Origin: Hydractinia symbiolongicarpus
Taxonomy: Eukaryota; Cnidaria; Hydrozoa; Anthoathecata; Hydractiniidae
DNA length: 64,000 nucleotides
NCBI RefSeq assembly: GCF_029227915.1
Contig: NC_079883.1
Span: 14,508,001 to 14,572,000, forward strand
Reading direction: 5' to 3'
Shown: in pieces, positions 1-13,091 of the stretch
Layout of the letters: every line of letters begins with the position of its first letter
Numbering within the stretch: the stretch's first letter is position 1
Program-made: the position numbers and the translations under genes
The notes under the pieces: generated by a model
What the model saw: only the letters and a program-made list of their open reading frames with translations
Told to the model about the DNA's origin: nothing
The model's database searches: none

Positions 1-3000
1 GTAGAACCAGCTCTCTTTGCCTCTTAGAAAACTTCCCGATTAAGTAAAATTATGGAGTGGTGAATGACATATTATAACCTCTCTCTCGATCTCTCGTCTT
101 TTCATTTCTGCTATCTCTTCTAATGTGGGACCTTAAAAAAAATATAAAATCTTAGAACAGCAAATCAAAAACCCCTACCTTAAAAGAACTTTATTCCGCC
201 ATTCCTCTCTGTATAATTTTTTCACGAAATTAAACAGGAAGGCTGATTTTTCTTTTATGTTTACTTTAATTAGAATGAAAGTAAGTGATAGGTTAGGAAG
301 CAAACGAAACATCTGGAAATTAAACTCAATAATAACAGAGTTGAAAGCAAACTTTCCCTATGCATCTAAACCGGGCTGAGGATTTCAAGTTCCGGTGATA
401 GATCGCAAATGCTCAAAAAAGCAGCATGATTTTATTAAAAAAACCGGCTTTAAAATGACATGTTAATCGAGCATTAACATGTTAAAAGATTAAATATTAT
501 TCGGTTTGGACATTTTATCTGTCTGCGGAAAACCATCTTTTTACTGTACTTTAAGAGCCCTATTATTGTAATCGTTCCAAAAGGTTAAGCATTAAGTGTT
601 ACATGGATCTTCAACAGACATATAAAAAAATTAACGCACAAAGAATGTTCAAACATGGCAGACAAGGAAAACACAGAATAAGCTGGTCTTTAGTTTTCAG
701 CTAATCGTGACACTCAAGGACAGAACCTTTCACTGGAATTAAATGTTGCATACCATAGTTTCGTTTGTTTCCAATAATTTGGATAATCTTCTCCAATGTC
801 TGACGCATTTGCGGTGTATGATCCTGCGTCACATCTAAAATATATTGACAAAATAAAACTACCTTGACAGAAGTATTTTAGCGGGAAGAATTTTTCGAGA
901 ATACGCGAAATTTCGTGCGGATTCGTGAAATATGCCAAAATCAAAGATTTGCGACAATTTTTTCTTGTGAAAAAAATTTGGAATTGCTCGACTCATGACA
1001 ATAAAATCTACATTATTTGTATAAAGTGGTTAAAGAAGAAAGAGATGAGAATATAGCATGGAAAACTCTGACGAATGTAGAAAGCCTTCGCACTATTTTA
1101 GCTACACTATTAGCATTTACATCGTTAGTCGTTTTTCTTTCCCTTCATTGTAAACACCAAATGTCTTCTAGCAAAATTTAAAAAAAAAAAAAACGAAATA
1201 AAGTTCACGAAAAGTTCTTTCTAAAAATTGATGCACGTGTAAAGTTATATTTTTTCGATTCGAGAAAATTTATCGACGCGTAAATTATATTTTTTTGCAA
1301 TTTTCAAAAATAAATGCACGCGAAACAAACTTACACTTAACAAAACGTAAAACTCGCTAAAATTCTTAACTTCGAGAATTATCAGGCTATAAACTCGCTA
1401 AAATTCGTAACTGCGAGAATTATCAGGCTATAAACTCGCTAAAATTCGTAACTGCGAGAATTATCAGGCTATAAACTCGCTAAAATTCGTAACTGCGAGA
1501 ATTATCAGGCGATAAACTCGCTAAAATTCGTAACTGCGAGAATTATCAGGCTATAAACTCGCTAAAATTCGTAACTGCGAAAATTATCAGGCTATGTACT
1601 TGCTAAAATTCGGAACTGCGAGAATTATCAGGCTATGGCAAACATAAAAAACAATCAGTTTTTATTGATTTCCACTTCTAACTAACGAAAACACTTGTGC
1701 TAATAAACTTAGTGCTTAGTGCTTTAGGGACGATGTCAAGTTACTTCGGTGTCCTCACTATTCGATAGTCGATCAAACTTTACGCGTGCAACACAGTGTG
1801 TACCAAATACATCATATATATTAAGAGCATACAGCAACATGTTCACAAGATAAAGACACCTACCTATGTGTTCTGGATGTATTTCTAGCTCATCAAAGTA
1901 ATTCAGGATAGTTTCATCATCGCTGTTGACAGACCTGTACTCTGCCAGTCTTCTGTGTAAACCTTCTTCAGTATTGTGAGTTCCCGCAACTTCGTTTTCT
2001 GGCAGATTCATCACGCGCTTGCGCAAGAATTCGTCTGATGCATTCAGTGAAATGACAAACTCTATAGAAATTGACCAATTAAATTGTCAGTGAATATGTT
2101 GTCATGGACCAGAACAAAGATGGCATCGATTTGGGGAACGTTAGATCAAATTGAACCAATATGAGATAAAGATATTGTTAATTAAAGTCCACTTGGCCCT
2201 TAAGAACCTTCAGTTCAATAGTTAATTTTGCAGGCCCAAAGAAAGTACGTTGTTACGTTAGGTATTAAGTCATGAGCGTAGACTACTGTATTATATAGGC
2301 GAGGCGCTCATGTTGCATATCAGTTATCCGGTGGAGGAATGGGGGAATATCTTTTTTTTACGATGTTCTACTACATGGGAAAGAATGGAAGGAAAGAAAC
2401 AATTTTTTGTAAAATATCATCCTTAAGATAAATAACGATAAAAAAAGGTCAATGAACGAACTTTAAGAGCAGGCGGCCTAACCATAAAACAATTTAAAAA
2501 AACAACAACTTAAATTAAAAGACAAATACATAAAAAGGGTATAACTTAAATCAAAGATCAACAAAAACATAAGAACTAAAATAGTTTTTTAATTTATGAA
2601 AATAGAATCACTGCAAGAATCCTTAAAAATAATCATTTTCTTTAACTAGGACAAGTGCGTTAAAATGACTGACTACCTATTAGTAACATTTAAGATCAAA
2701 ATACAAACAGACCTGGCATAATTTTGGCGTCGTAACCAACCGGATTTTCCTCGTTCTCCATTTCGTCATCATCTTCCTCAACTAATATAAAAAGAAAAAA
2801 ATACTCAAAAAAATTACTTTTCCCTTGTTTTTTGTCGGAGAAAAAATATTAGTGAAGGAAGGCGAATTTCTGGAGTTGAATCTGAATGACATGTTTCAGG
2901 GAAGAATTATTCGAAAATGAGAAGAAAATCTTCCAAAAAGAAAAGATGTGAAAATTTCGAAAATTAATTTTTAGGTCTTTTAATTTTCAAAAATGAGTCA

Positions 3001-6000
3001 GGATGCCATTTTATTGTGACCAGAGTGTTTCCAAGAGAAAATCATATTTCAAAAATTAGTCAAATGTACATTTTTCCAATTAGAAAAAATAATCTTTGGC
3101 AAAATGTTAATTTTCGCAGAATTAATACAAGTAGGCACTTGTACATACATAACCGGTGTCACGCTCACCTGAAAACAAAAGACTAGCTTGCTCCATATTC
3201 TTGGGAAAACCGTCTAATATAAATCCCTGCAAAGTAAAAGCATATCATCCAGTTAGATTAGCTTTTATATACGTTGCAAATCAATCCTTACAGATGCAAC
3301 GAAATGGTTCAAGTAAGCTCCCTATCATTAAAACTACCCTGAATCCTCACATTCTTTAAAATAGCGTGTGATAAACAGACCTTAATAGCAAAACACGACG
3401 TACTTAGCGCTGGCCGGCACATGTTTATTTGAAACCGAAATGCGCGTAAAACTAAAAATGGTAGCGATTCAAGCAAATTCATTGGTCGAAATAATGAAAT
3501 TACGTTCTTATACACTTATAGACTGATCCAAAACCAACAGCCGTTATATGTTTCGATGAAAATACCTGATTCTGACAAGGCATTGAATGAAGTTTATCTT
3601 TGAAGAACTGAATCAGTAGGTAATCTTCCAATCGACCTATGTAAAAATAAAATCATTTAATTGAACGTTGTACGAAATGTTGTTACATATGCAGAAAACG
3701 CAATCAGCAAGAAACCAAAACCAAAACCAAAGCAAAAACAAACAAACAAACAAACAAAAAACAAACACCACACCATTATTTCTTTCCTTGCACTCCTCTA
3801 TTTCTTCCAGCATTTTCTGACTTTCTTGCGCCTTCATGTCATCATCTTCATCTTCCACGTCTTCGCTGTCAGCTCTTGCTGCTGACACTTTCTAAAAAAT
3901 GTGTTTAAGTCCATGTTAAACGTTGAAGCGAGTAGCTAATGACACACGAGTAGCTAATGACACAATCATTTGAAAAAAAATGTCAAAAATAAGAGACATT
4001 CCAGACTTTACGACCAATTTCTAACACCAAATGCCATATATTTCCTAGTGTTTTTTCCTTAAGTTTTGTGTTTTTAATGACAACACAGATTTTAACTTAT
4101 AACAAAATCAAGATCTGAAATAACAACAACAACAAAAACGCGACACAGAATTTATAAAAAAACTTATCGGACTTTCTGTAATTTCCGAGGCAATTCAGTT
4201 TTTCCTGATATGAAAATAGGTTTTCAAAGCAAATACGGTATTACACAATTTTCTTAAGTTTCGATTTGTCTAAGTAATTTTTAAGTAAAAGCATTATGCT
4301 TATTGGCATTTAGTCGCAGATACGTGCCGTCCTGGACGCCGGAATCTCACAACTGATCTGGTTCAAATAATTTATTGTTTTGCTCGCTTCAAAAGAGCTC
4401 TCTGTCCGTTCCGCTATTAGGGACGGCAATAATCAGACTTTTTAAAAACGCAAGAAAATAAATAACCAAAAAACTCACCAAAGCTGCGATTGCTTCTTCG
4501 ATGACATTTTGAATTTGTATATGATGAAGTTTGTAGTGTTCACATAACTTTTTAATCACGCTCGTCTTACCAACTGCTGGTGGGCCCAAAATGCACACTC
4601 TTAAAGGCTGATAAAGAAATAATTCTAATTATATACAAAGAAATAATTCATAACTGAAAAAAAAATTCAAGAACATTTCAAAAACCAAATTTTCGGAGAA
4701 ACTGCCACCATCGAATGCAAATGTGATAGCGTCCGATAAATATATGCAAATGAACCTATCCTTACCAGTAAATTCCTTGTTTGCTTGTATTCATTAATAA
4801 TTTTCGTAATGTTGTCTGGAAGACCCGTCTAAACAGAATATACCCAGTCATTAATCGAATCGGAAGGAGGAACTTGGGAATAGGGATGGGAAATTGTCTT
4901 GTTGTAAAAAACTATGATTGGTTAAATGCGTGTTAACTTTAAATTGATTTTCTCAATAGGAAATGATTTTATAAAGGACTGAAATATCCTTTAACAATCC
5001 AATATGTGACATACAAAAGTGAGTCTACGTAGTTCTTGTCACAACTTATCCAGCATCTCATTTGCTCAATTATTATTTAAGACCGTAAATTAGTATTAGG
5101 TACCACACCAGTTATTTGTTGTTATTTTTCCAACATTTTTCTCGTTTCTGTAACCATACATTGATACAGACACACAAGTTTAAACTTCTCATACCTCAGC
5201 TACCCAGTTAAAGTTCATATTTTCTTTAATAAGCACTGCATCCATTCGTAGATTGACAAGCAACATATCAAAATCAGCTTGCTAAAAAAAAGTGCACTGT
5301 GCTTTAAAAGGGAATACTGCAGGACGGTTTGTATGTTTTAAAAATCTAGCTAGCCTAATAAGATTTTATCCTCCATACCTATGTTGTTGTCACCGTGTAT
5401 GACGACAAGGGCCTAACATTGCAGCCAGGATTTTTCCTTTCACAAAAAGACTTTATACGTGTATACATTTTTGCCCATTTTTCTACATTGCAAAAACTGA
5501 GTTTTCATGTTAACATAAAATGGACAAATCAGGGTTTGAATTAGAAATATAAAGTCGAATTGCAAAAATTGATCTTTTGATAACGCTTACTTTAGAAATA
5601 GATGAAACAAATGTTTGATGAGGAAATGGGATTCGCAATTTAACATATTCTTTGTAGAATATTCACGAAGTCGGCATTTCGATTCGCAAATTGCGAATTG
5701 CGAGCTGTTAATTCGCACCCTGCAAATTTGTCCAAAAATTACCTGAACAAGTTTGGGTTGCTGGAATGTAACAATTCAAGACCATCCAAGGAAAAAAATG
5801 ATTATTTATTTATTTATAAAAGGTTTTAATTTGATACATATGCACAAACTTACTGCAATGTCTTTTTCAAGTAGTGCGTCCTCTTTATTGACAAACTTGA
5901 TTTTTCCTGTGCCAAGGTTCCTACTGATTGACTAAACAAAAATAAGACAAAACATAAAGTATTACGCCATAAATATTTTCAGCGGATCCCTATTTGCAGG

Positions 6001-9000
6001 TTTTTTATGCTATTTCATGTCAAATTTTACATACTTTGACAATATCTTCCAAAGTTGAGTTGCCATCATCAACGGCTAATATATATCGTACTTTTGGCTT
6101 TTGATCACAGATATTCACAACTATGTTGGCCAGATCTCGTATGTGTATTGTAGGCAATACATTTTGTCCATTTCCATATATATGTAAGTGTGGTGAGCTT
6201 CCCAGCCATGCTGTTTTGAATAGGAAATGAAATAGGTTTTCGCCTTCTCCATAACTAAGACCAGAGGCCACCACATAAGTCATAAGTTTGCTTTTGTTTG
6301 TTTTACCAAGTTTTATGGTCAGTTTTTCACAGCTCAAATGTGACTTGAAATTAGGGTGCGCTTTGCGTTTTCGGTAATCCTCTTCTGTGAATGGCATTTC
6401 CAGGTCATCCTATGTGTAATCAAAACATTATTTGGAGCACATACAAAAAATGTAATCATATTTCCAAACAAAGAAACAACTTTGCTGGATGTATAGACTT
6501 TTTTTCAGAAATAAAGAAAGTAGTAGGGCCTTATATTAGTAAAATAATGTAGCTGATACTAAAAAAACAATATTATTTGCAAGCACGAAGGGGTTTCCTC
6601 ATCAGAAAATCATCAACTTTTAATGTTTTAAACAACCAATAAAATGCAGACAATCTATCATCCAAATTTGTTTTCTTTCACAACACAGTTATATTTAACA
6701 GGTTTAAAAAAGCAGCTTACAGGATCAAGGGGCTTCGTCCTTCCCCATGTAAGAACAGTTGAGATGCATATAAAAACTTTTGAAGTATTGAAGTTTGGAA
6801 TTTCAGCATTCAAAGCTAAAATGATTAGAAAACATTTAATAAAATGTGCCTTGAAATGATAAATATCACTTTGGATTCAGGTTAGGGTAAGAGTTAGTTA
6901 GGCAGTTACTAAACTTTGTATAAGTACTTATTCGGTGCTTAAAAAAAACTTGATACCTGAAACAACCCATGTGGCTTCCTCAACTTGGTTCGGATCTGAC
7001 ACAATATCAAATATAATAATGTTGCAACCCAAAAGTGGTGCCAACAAGTCTTCCTTTTTCTCATACTAAAAGTAACAAGTATGATGTGTGAATACAGAAT
7101 GACTGCAACATTCTAAATATGTCACAAAAATGTTTAATTCAAATGTGAATCTAAATAGTATACTATCAAAAGAGAAATGTTATCTATCATATTACCTCAA
7201 ATATTCCATCAACCCATTCAGGTTTATCTGCTAATGGATCTTTTAGAGTTCCAAATACCTGATAACAGTCTTGCCTCTCCAGTAAATAATCACGAACACT
7301 TAATTGGGAATCCTCGTCTTCCAATTCTCCCTCTGTATTCCCAATAACAGCTTGTGAAAGTACCTGTATTACAGAAGCATATTTTACTTAAAATTCCTTT
7401 ATGTTTATTTTAAAAGTAAAGAAAATAAAAGACTGTACTAATAAAAATCAGGGATAGGGATAATAATAAAACCATAATTATTAAAGGTTTTTGCTTATAT
7501 CAATAAAATAATCCACATCTGTACACAAAAAAAACAAAAAAACAGCCAACAGTAATCAATCAAGGAAGGAATTTTTTTTTCTTTGTAGTTGCCAATAGCT
7601 GTGTTTTGAATTTCTCTATAAATCACCGTATGTATATACTGTACTTATAAGTAAAATTAAAATGATGTTGATAAAAAAGTTTTTTCTCCTTGTAAACAGC
7701 AGGGGTGCATTGGTGAACTTGGTGCTTGTTTTGAAATTTAAAATTTTAGAAAGAAGCCTAATAGCTTTTGTTTCTGTAAAATTCAGTATAAGCAACTCTT
7801 GCAGACTGAGAAAGGTAATATCACAGGCTTGAATTTATAGTGCCATACAGGAAATAATAACTGCTTATTCTTACAAGACTGTTGTTTATGTGAGGATTGA
7901 GTGTTTGAGAGTTTTATTGCACATTCTTCACAGAGGCTATACGAGTAAAAGCATAATATGCTATTATGGATATACTATGGACACTGATAGTTACAGGAAT
8001 GCATTTATGATTTCAATTGTAGAGATTCTTTAATTTATTCATATGTTTGGTATAGGAGGCTGGCAACAAAAGAGGTTCTTACACTTAGCCGATTGTGCCT
8101 TTTAGCATTCGACTAACCACCCCCTTTTTTACCATTGTTCTGTTCTATCTTTCAACGCTGGCCCAACTATCAATGCCTGGTTGTCCTGTTTGTAAGTGTT
8201 AAAAAATGGGCTGCTTATTCCAGCTCATGTTAACTCTTGTTCTTATAATGAGTTTCTGAATGACAAGCATTTTTGATAGAAGCTTTCTTTTTTTTTAACA
8301 AAATTGATTATTTTATTTCCATAATCACTAACAGAACTTGTGCTGCACATATCTCCTAGGTAGTTGATAAGTTTCATCAAACTTTTCTCTGAATGTACTC
8401 ATGTTACAATTTAAATAGTTATCGCAACAACAAGTGCAATGTGCAGTTCAAACGACTGGTGCGAAAAAGGAATTTGAATTATTGCATGCTTTAAAGTGTT
8501 GACTCTTTTTTTTTAACAAAATTGATTATTTTATTTCCATAATCACTAACAGAACTTGTGCTGCACATATCTCCTAGGTAGTTGATAAATTTCATCAAAC
8601 TTTTCTCTGAATGTACTCATGTTACAATTTAAATAGTTATCGCAACAACAAGTGCAATGTGCAGTTCAAACGACTGGTGCGAAAAAGGAATTTGAATTAT
8701 TGCATGCTTTAAAGTGTTGACAAAAACTTTTTTTATATATTTGTTATTTAACTGATTTAAATTTTATACCAATTTTTCAAATGATTTAAACTTTAAAAAT
8801 AAAAAGCCAAAAGATTAATCATTACATTTTTATTTGTTCTATAAAAAGTTTTTTTTGCTAACAACGCCAAAGCGTTGAGCTATAGTTGCGATGGAGCATT
8901 GACAAAAAGGAAGCGTTGTTGGTAGATGTGTCAGGACACCATTTTGTATAGCTACATTATTGTTCTGACCCAAATATGGACACCGGCCCAAAAGGTCAGT

Positions 9001-10910
9001 GCGCTCGCAATTGAGATGGCCCATCTATTGACGGGCCTGGCCCAACTTTGGACAAATATATGCACATTCTTCTTATGTTGGTCCAGGCAAAACTATTGAC
9101 AAAGGAATCTCTCGCTGTTAAAAACCATGGCATAGGATGGGACAAACTCAGGTGTACACAAAGGACTCTTGCAATTTTAGGAAATGTGCCATAAAATGGG
9201 ACAGGCCTTACTATTGACAAACAATTCCCATGCTTTAAAAAAAATGTGTCATAAGATTGGACAGGCCCAACTATTAACAAAGGACACTTGTGCTTTGAAA
9301 TCTTGCCAAAAAAGGACACGCCTAACTAATGGCACTTTTTAGAAACAGCCACAACATGGGTCAGTCTTAAGGCTCACAGACTAAAGTTAAACATTGTAAC
9401 ATGGAGGAGAATAAATCATGAATTTTCTAATAATGAGCAATACAAATACCATGTCATAAATTCTGCTTTTCTTAAAAAATGAACAAACACAGACATAAAA
9501 TGACAAATAAATTTGACAAATGGGGATTAGTAGCACAGTCAGTAAAACGTTGGTTGTGGGCTTGATCTTCTAACAACATAAGGCTGTCATTCAGTTGGGT
9601 AAGTATTTCAAAAAAGGTTTCTGTTAGCTCAAATGGGAGCTTTAAAGACTCCGCTCGAAACTGGTGAGACTGATCACAAAAATATAAATTAACACAAAAT
9701 ATTTCTTTAAATCATAGTCATATTTCAATCTAAGCTGCCCTAGCCAAAACGATTCTACCTCTCAAGTTACGTAATAGGTCAAGTTGCAATAATTCCATTG
9801 AATATTATCTTGAAAAGTCAACATATATAGCTTAAACAATAACTTAGCTAGCTATACCTGTCATTAGTTAGTCACTATGCACACAACAATCCAGGTAAAA
9901 ACATCCCTAATCACTCAACAAAGAAGTCTCTAACTGCTTCAAAAATGCATCCACTGATCTAGTCTTGCTCCAAGAGTTGTCAAGTAGTGTTGTTTTTGCT
10001 TTGAAATGTTTAACTTGGTTTAATCTCAGCTAGCCATATATAACAATACGCCGGAAAAAGGTTGCAGCAGTTCAGTTTTTTAACTTTATTGGAGTTAGTT
10101 TATGTTAAATACAAGGTATGTATTGATGTATGCAAACATCTTTTAACGCCATGTCGCAAGTTGGTCCTGGCCCGTCAATTGACCGTGTCAAAAGATGGGC
10201 CACCGTGTCTTAAGATAGGCTGTCCTGTCTTAAGATGGGCCAGGTTTTGATATTATCATTTTTTTAAATATGTGTCTACAGAACTCTACTGAAGCTAAAG
10301 CGCCAAACATTTTTACTCCTTAAGAATGAAATACACTATCATTTTTAATGATTTATCAACGGGTACAATTAATTGTTATTTTCCTTTAAAAAAAGAAATT
10401 CAAAACAAATTTCAGAGGAACATATTTTTTTCATAAGATGAATATGTTTAACAAACTTACCTCAATCCCCCTACCCTCTTAGCAAGCAAAATCCAAACAA
10501 GATGAAACTCTTTTGTTGCTCCACCGGACCCTAAATTCTGTTTGTTGTTTGGCTACGTTTTCTCACTCTGCCAAAATAAGAAACCTGTGAACCACCCTTG
10601 AACTAATGTCTAATTCTCTATAAAGCATGTATGTTGGGAGCAGGGCTGCAGTCGATTATTGAAAAATTTGGCGAATAAAAATGGCAGTCAAGTCAATCTC
10701 TCTAAAAACATTGGCTAAGAAAAGAGAGGTCCAAAAGCATATCTTCCTGTACTTAGCAAGGGACTGGAGAAAGGCTTTAAAACAAAGCTATTTGGCATAA
10801 CCAGATGCACAACATACCTTGCTAATAACATTTCCTGAGAATGTGTCAACATGGTTTACAAAAACTTTTACGATTTCTGAAGGTTCCTGTTTTTCGCGTT
10901 CGTCAGCCAT
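1..10910 (-). CDS. AK7: adenylate kinase 7, 17 exons seen, 3' end beyond the window
   Basis: AK7 is a ciliary/axonemal adenylate kinase (2 ADP to ATP + AMP) with an N-terminal NAD-epimerase-like domain and a C-terminal DPY-30 motif. Exons in transcript order: 10818-10910 (ATG at 10910), 7196-7363, 6957-7065, 6721-6815, 6035-6409, 5854-5931, 5195-5281, 4766-4828, 4479-4607, 3774-3891, 3566-3636, 3169-3226, 2713-2781, 1864-2061, 754-834, 79-131 and 1-22. All have AG/GT borders and the reading phases join without a break, giving about 622 residues; human AK7 has 723. The epimerase-like part contains [17 protein letters not shown] (exon 5). The P-loop GPPAVGKT is near residues 364-371, followed by an acidic linker, the DGFP motif near 467-470 and [10 protein letters not shown] in exon 14. 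Exons 16 and 17 begin the Glu/Arg-rich coiled coil and are the least certain. The DPY-30 motif must lie left of position 1. Confidence 0.95.
1350..1636. repeat. 41-bp minisatellite, seven copies, in an AK7 intron
   Basis: Seven units with exact 41-bp spacing start at 1351, 1392, 1433, 1474, 1515, 1556 and 1597. The first and last are the most diverged. Each unit holds CTCGC and GCGAG about 14 bases apart, so each could fold into a short hairpin. The array lies in the intron between the exons at 1864-2061 and 754-834. Confidence 0.95.
3719..3766. repeat. AAAC-type simple repeat in an AK7 intron
   Basis: Runs of AAACC, AAAAC and AAAC lie just after the donor of the AK7 exon at 3774-3891. The open frames across it on both strands are low complexity. 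Confidence 0.85.
8287..8722. repeat. 218-bp tandem duplication in AK7 intron 1
   Basis: Two adjacent copies (about 8287-8504 and 8505-8722) are nearly identical; the visible difference is ATAAGTTTC versus ATAAATTTC. Such identity points to a recent duplication. I see no coding in it. Confidence 0.9.
9000..9345. repeat. degenerate tandem repeat in AK7 intron 1
   Basis: Several diverged units of roughly 60-65 bp share words such as CAACTATTGACAAAGGA and ATGGGACAGGCC. A related short stretch with AAGATGGGCCA words appears at 10160-10250. The minus-strand open frames here are by-products of the repeat. Confidence 0.6.
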
Positions 10911-13091
10911 GTTTAGCTGGGATTTGTTCTTTTGCATGGTCAGATTTAAGATATTTGACGAAGTAACAGTACTTTATAAAAAAAGAAACGCGTGTGGCCA
11001 GGGATAAACAATCTTCCTAGAGATGGGCTACTCCGGTATAAATGCCTTCATATCTTATGCCCTCTGCTGATTATTGTCTGGGGTTGGGACAGAGAGGGCT
11101 GTCTGTAGCAAGAGTTGTATTGTATCGTTGTTCGGGAAAGGAATGAGTTAGTCGTACTATCGTTCACGATTTAATTACAATAACGGTAACGGTACGTGTC
11201 AATGCTTTTTGGATTTCAGGCGCAGATTTAGACTAGGTCAACGTCCCGCGACCAAAAAATGCCGAGGATCGAAATCAAATTCTGTAGAATTTACCCGGAA
11301 TCCGAAGTTCGAAATTCCGCCTTGTTTTATGTTATCTCATAATCCAGTCTTGGATCTAGGTTACCCCGTGAGGCTTTCACCGTGGTATACATATCAGTAC
11401 GGCATGCGGAAAACATTTATATTAATCAATCAAAATTTAATTTATTTCGACAAAATGCATCCTGTATATTTCCTCCACAGATTGCCTGTATCACCTGCTT
11501 AATATGTTACTTGTTTAACAAAGATATCAAAAGTCAACTCGATTAAATTTATGCACATATTTATATATATACTAGCCGAATTCTCGTGGAAGAGTCCACT
11601 GAATGTAAATCTCTCATTGAATGCATGTAGGGATACCAAACAAAAATATACAACATAGTAATTTGAATTTTTAAAACTTACAAACCTCGGCCTTTAAAAA
11701 AAGAAAAAAAAGCCCTGAAATCGAGGTTGCTCACAATCTGCGTTACTCTATATATATTGGTGAAATTTTATTCATGTTTCTCAGTTTGTACTTTATTTTT
11801 TAAATCAGCTGTTATCAAACCATGCACCATCAACATTTTCAAAAAATCTTCAATGAGAGTAAATTTTGAAGACCCAAACACTGAAGTATTCAAATGCTAA
11901 TATGTATTTATTGCTGAATTAATTGAATAATAATTCATTGAAATTGAACTTGTTCAGAAGTTTTATATTCAAATCGTCATGCATGAAGCGTAACAAGATT
12001 TGCAAGATTTGTATCCTAGAATTTCCAGAATTTTCCAGATCAGTTTTAAAATATCCAGTTAAAGTTTTTACTATTATTTCAGAGTACTATATATATGTAA
12101 TAAAAAAAATTATTTTTAATTTTTTATTTAGGTTGTATTTTAACATTGCAGGTTAGTTGCAATAATAATTGAGAATTATAGTATACTTAATGATCTTTTA
12201 CCCCATTCTTTGTTTTCAAGGTCTACTTTAAATTTCCCATCTCCCAGGCTAATGACGGAAATCTTCAAGCCGCAGGGCTTCTTGTCTTATTTATTTGAAG
12301 TGTTTATGTGGTTTTCTGTCCCCGTTTAAGCCTATTTCAGGGTCCGCAACGCCCGTTTTAGCGAAAGCCAAGACCCCCAGCTGTTTATTAAAATTTTCCT
12401 AATAGGTCATGATGCTGCGCATCATATGACCTACTTAGAAAATTTGCTAGATCTGCCCTTGGATTTTTGTTGGATGCATTTTATTTACGACTTCTCCATG
12501 ACTGTCGAAGGCTCCAGTGTCGCTTCACATTTTAGACGGTTAAAAGGTTTGCCGTTAAATCTAATAGTCGGAGTGTGAAGAACCCAACTTTTTTGCACGC
12601 CAATGGGTGTTTCTAGATTAAATTGAGAACAACAAACGCATATGTTCGTTATATGGATTGACTGGTGATGATATCGATATCCAAGAAGACTACCTGGTCA
12701 TTTAGAATATTATCCTCGATTAGCAGTGACCTTAGAGTGACGGTCCAGTTCTATGGCTAATGTCAATGAGCTTGTCTATTTTCTTCAAATATCGAATCTC
12801 TGACATGATGTTTGGCTTGAGGTCTTTAGGTCCTGAGAATAATGCTCTGCCTTGTCGTCTTTGAATTTCGACCTTTGAGTTTTTTGTATTTTTTTCTATG
12901 GTTCTTAGGTCATGATGGTGGTCTATCAGGATTTCCGAGTTCTAGAAATCATGACGATACCGTTGTAATATAACATTGATCCGGTGGCTGCTCGAAGATG
13001 ATTTTTACTCCTATGCACGTGATAACGGGTGCATTAAAAGTTTTTTCGGGTTTCTTTTAAATATTGAAACTTGAAGGTGGTCGAGATTTTA
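10911..13091. other. AK7 upstream region, no supported gene
   Basis: This span lies upstream of the AK7 start codon, so its right-hand promoter should be near 10911-11100, but I see no certain TATA or X-box. A plus-strand open frame at 11209-11502 has no recognisable domain. A minus-strand stretch near 12745-12870 reads as a short protein-like segment between stops and may be decayed transposon coding. Confidence 0.5.
12391..12445. repeat. imperfect palindrome with 25-27 nt arms
   Basis: The arms 12391-12415 and 12419-12445 are reverse complements apart from small indels and mismatches, around a TGC loop. The centre reads GATGC-TGC-GCATC. It could be a fold-back remnant of a mobile element. 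Confidence 0.7.

Noticed and set aside
3661-3885. Lys/Thr/Gln-rich plus-strand open frame
   Set aside because: It is the antisense of an AK7 exon and an AAAC simple repeat.
6598-6610. Hammerhead ribozyme core word (CTGATGA type) on the minus strand
   Set aside because: The other conserved parts are absent and it lies in an AK7 intron away from the Penelope-like element.
11209-11502. 97-residue open frame upstream of AK7
   Set aside because: No start context, splice structure or domain supports it.
12745-12870. Short minus-strand protein-like stretch (GRALFSGPKDLKPNIMSEIR)
   Set aside because: Only about 45 residues between stops and no family recognised; possibly decayed coding but not supportable.
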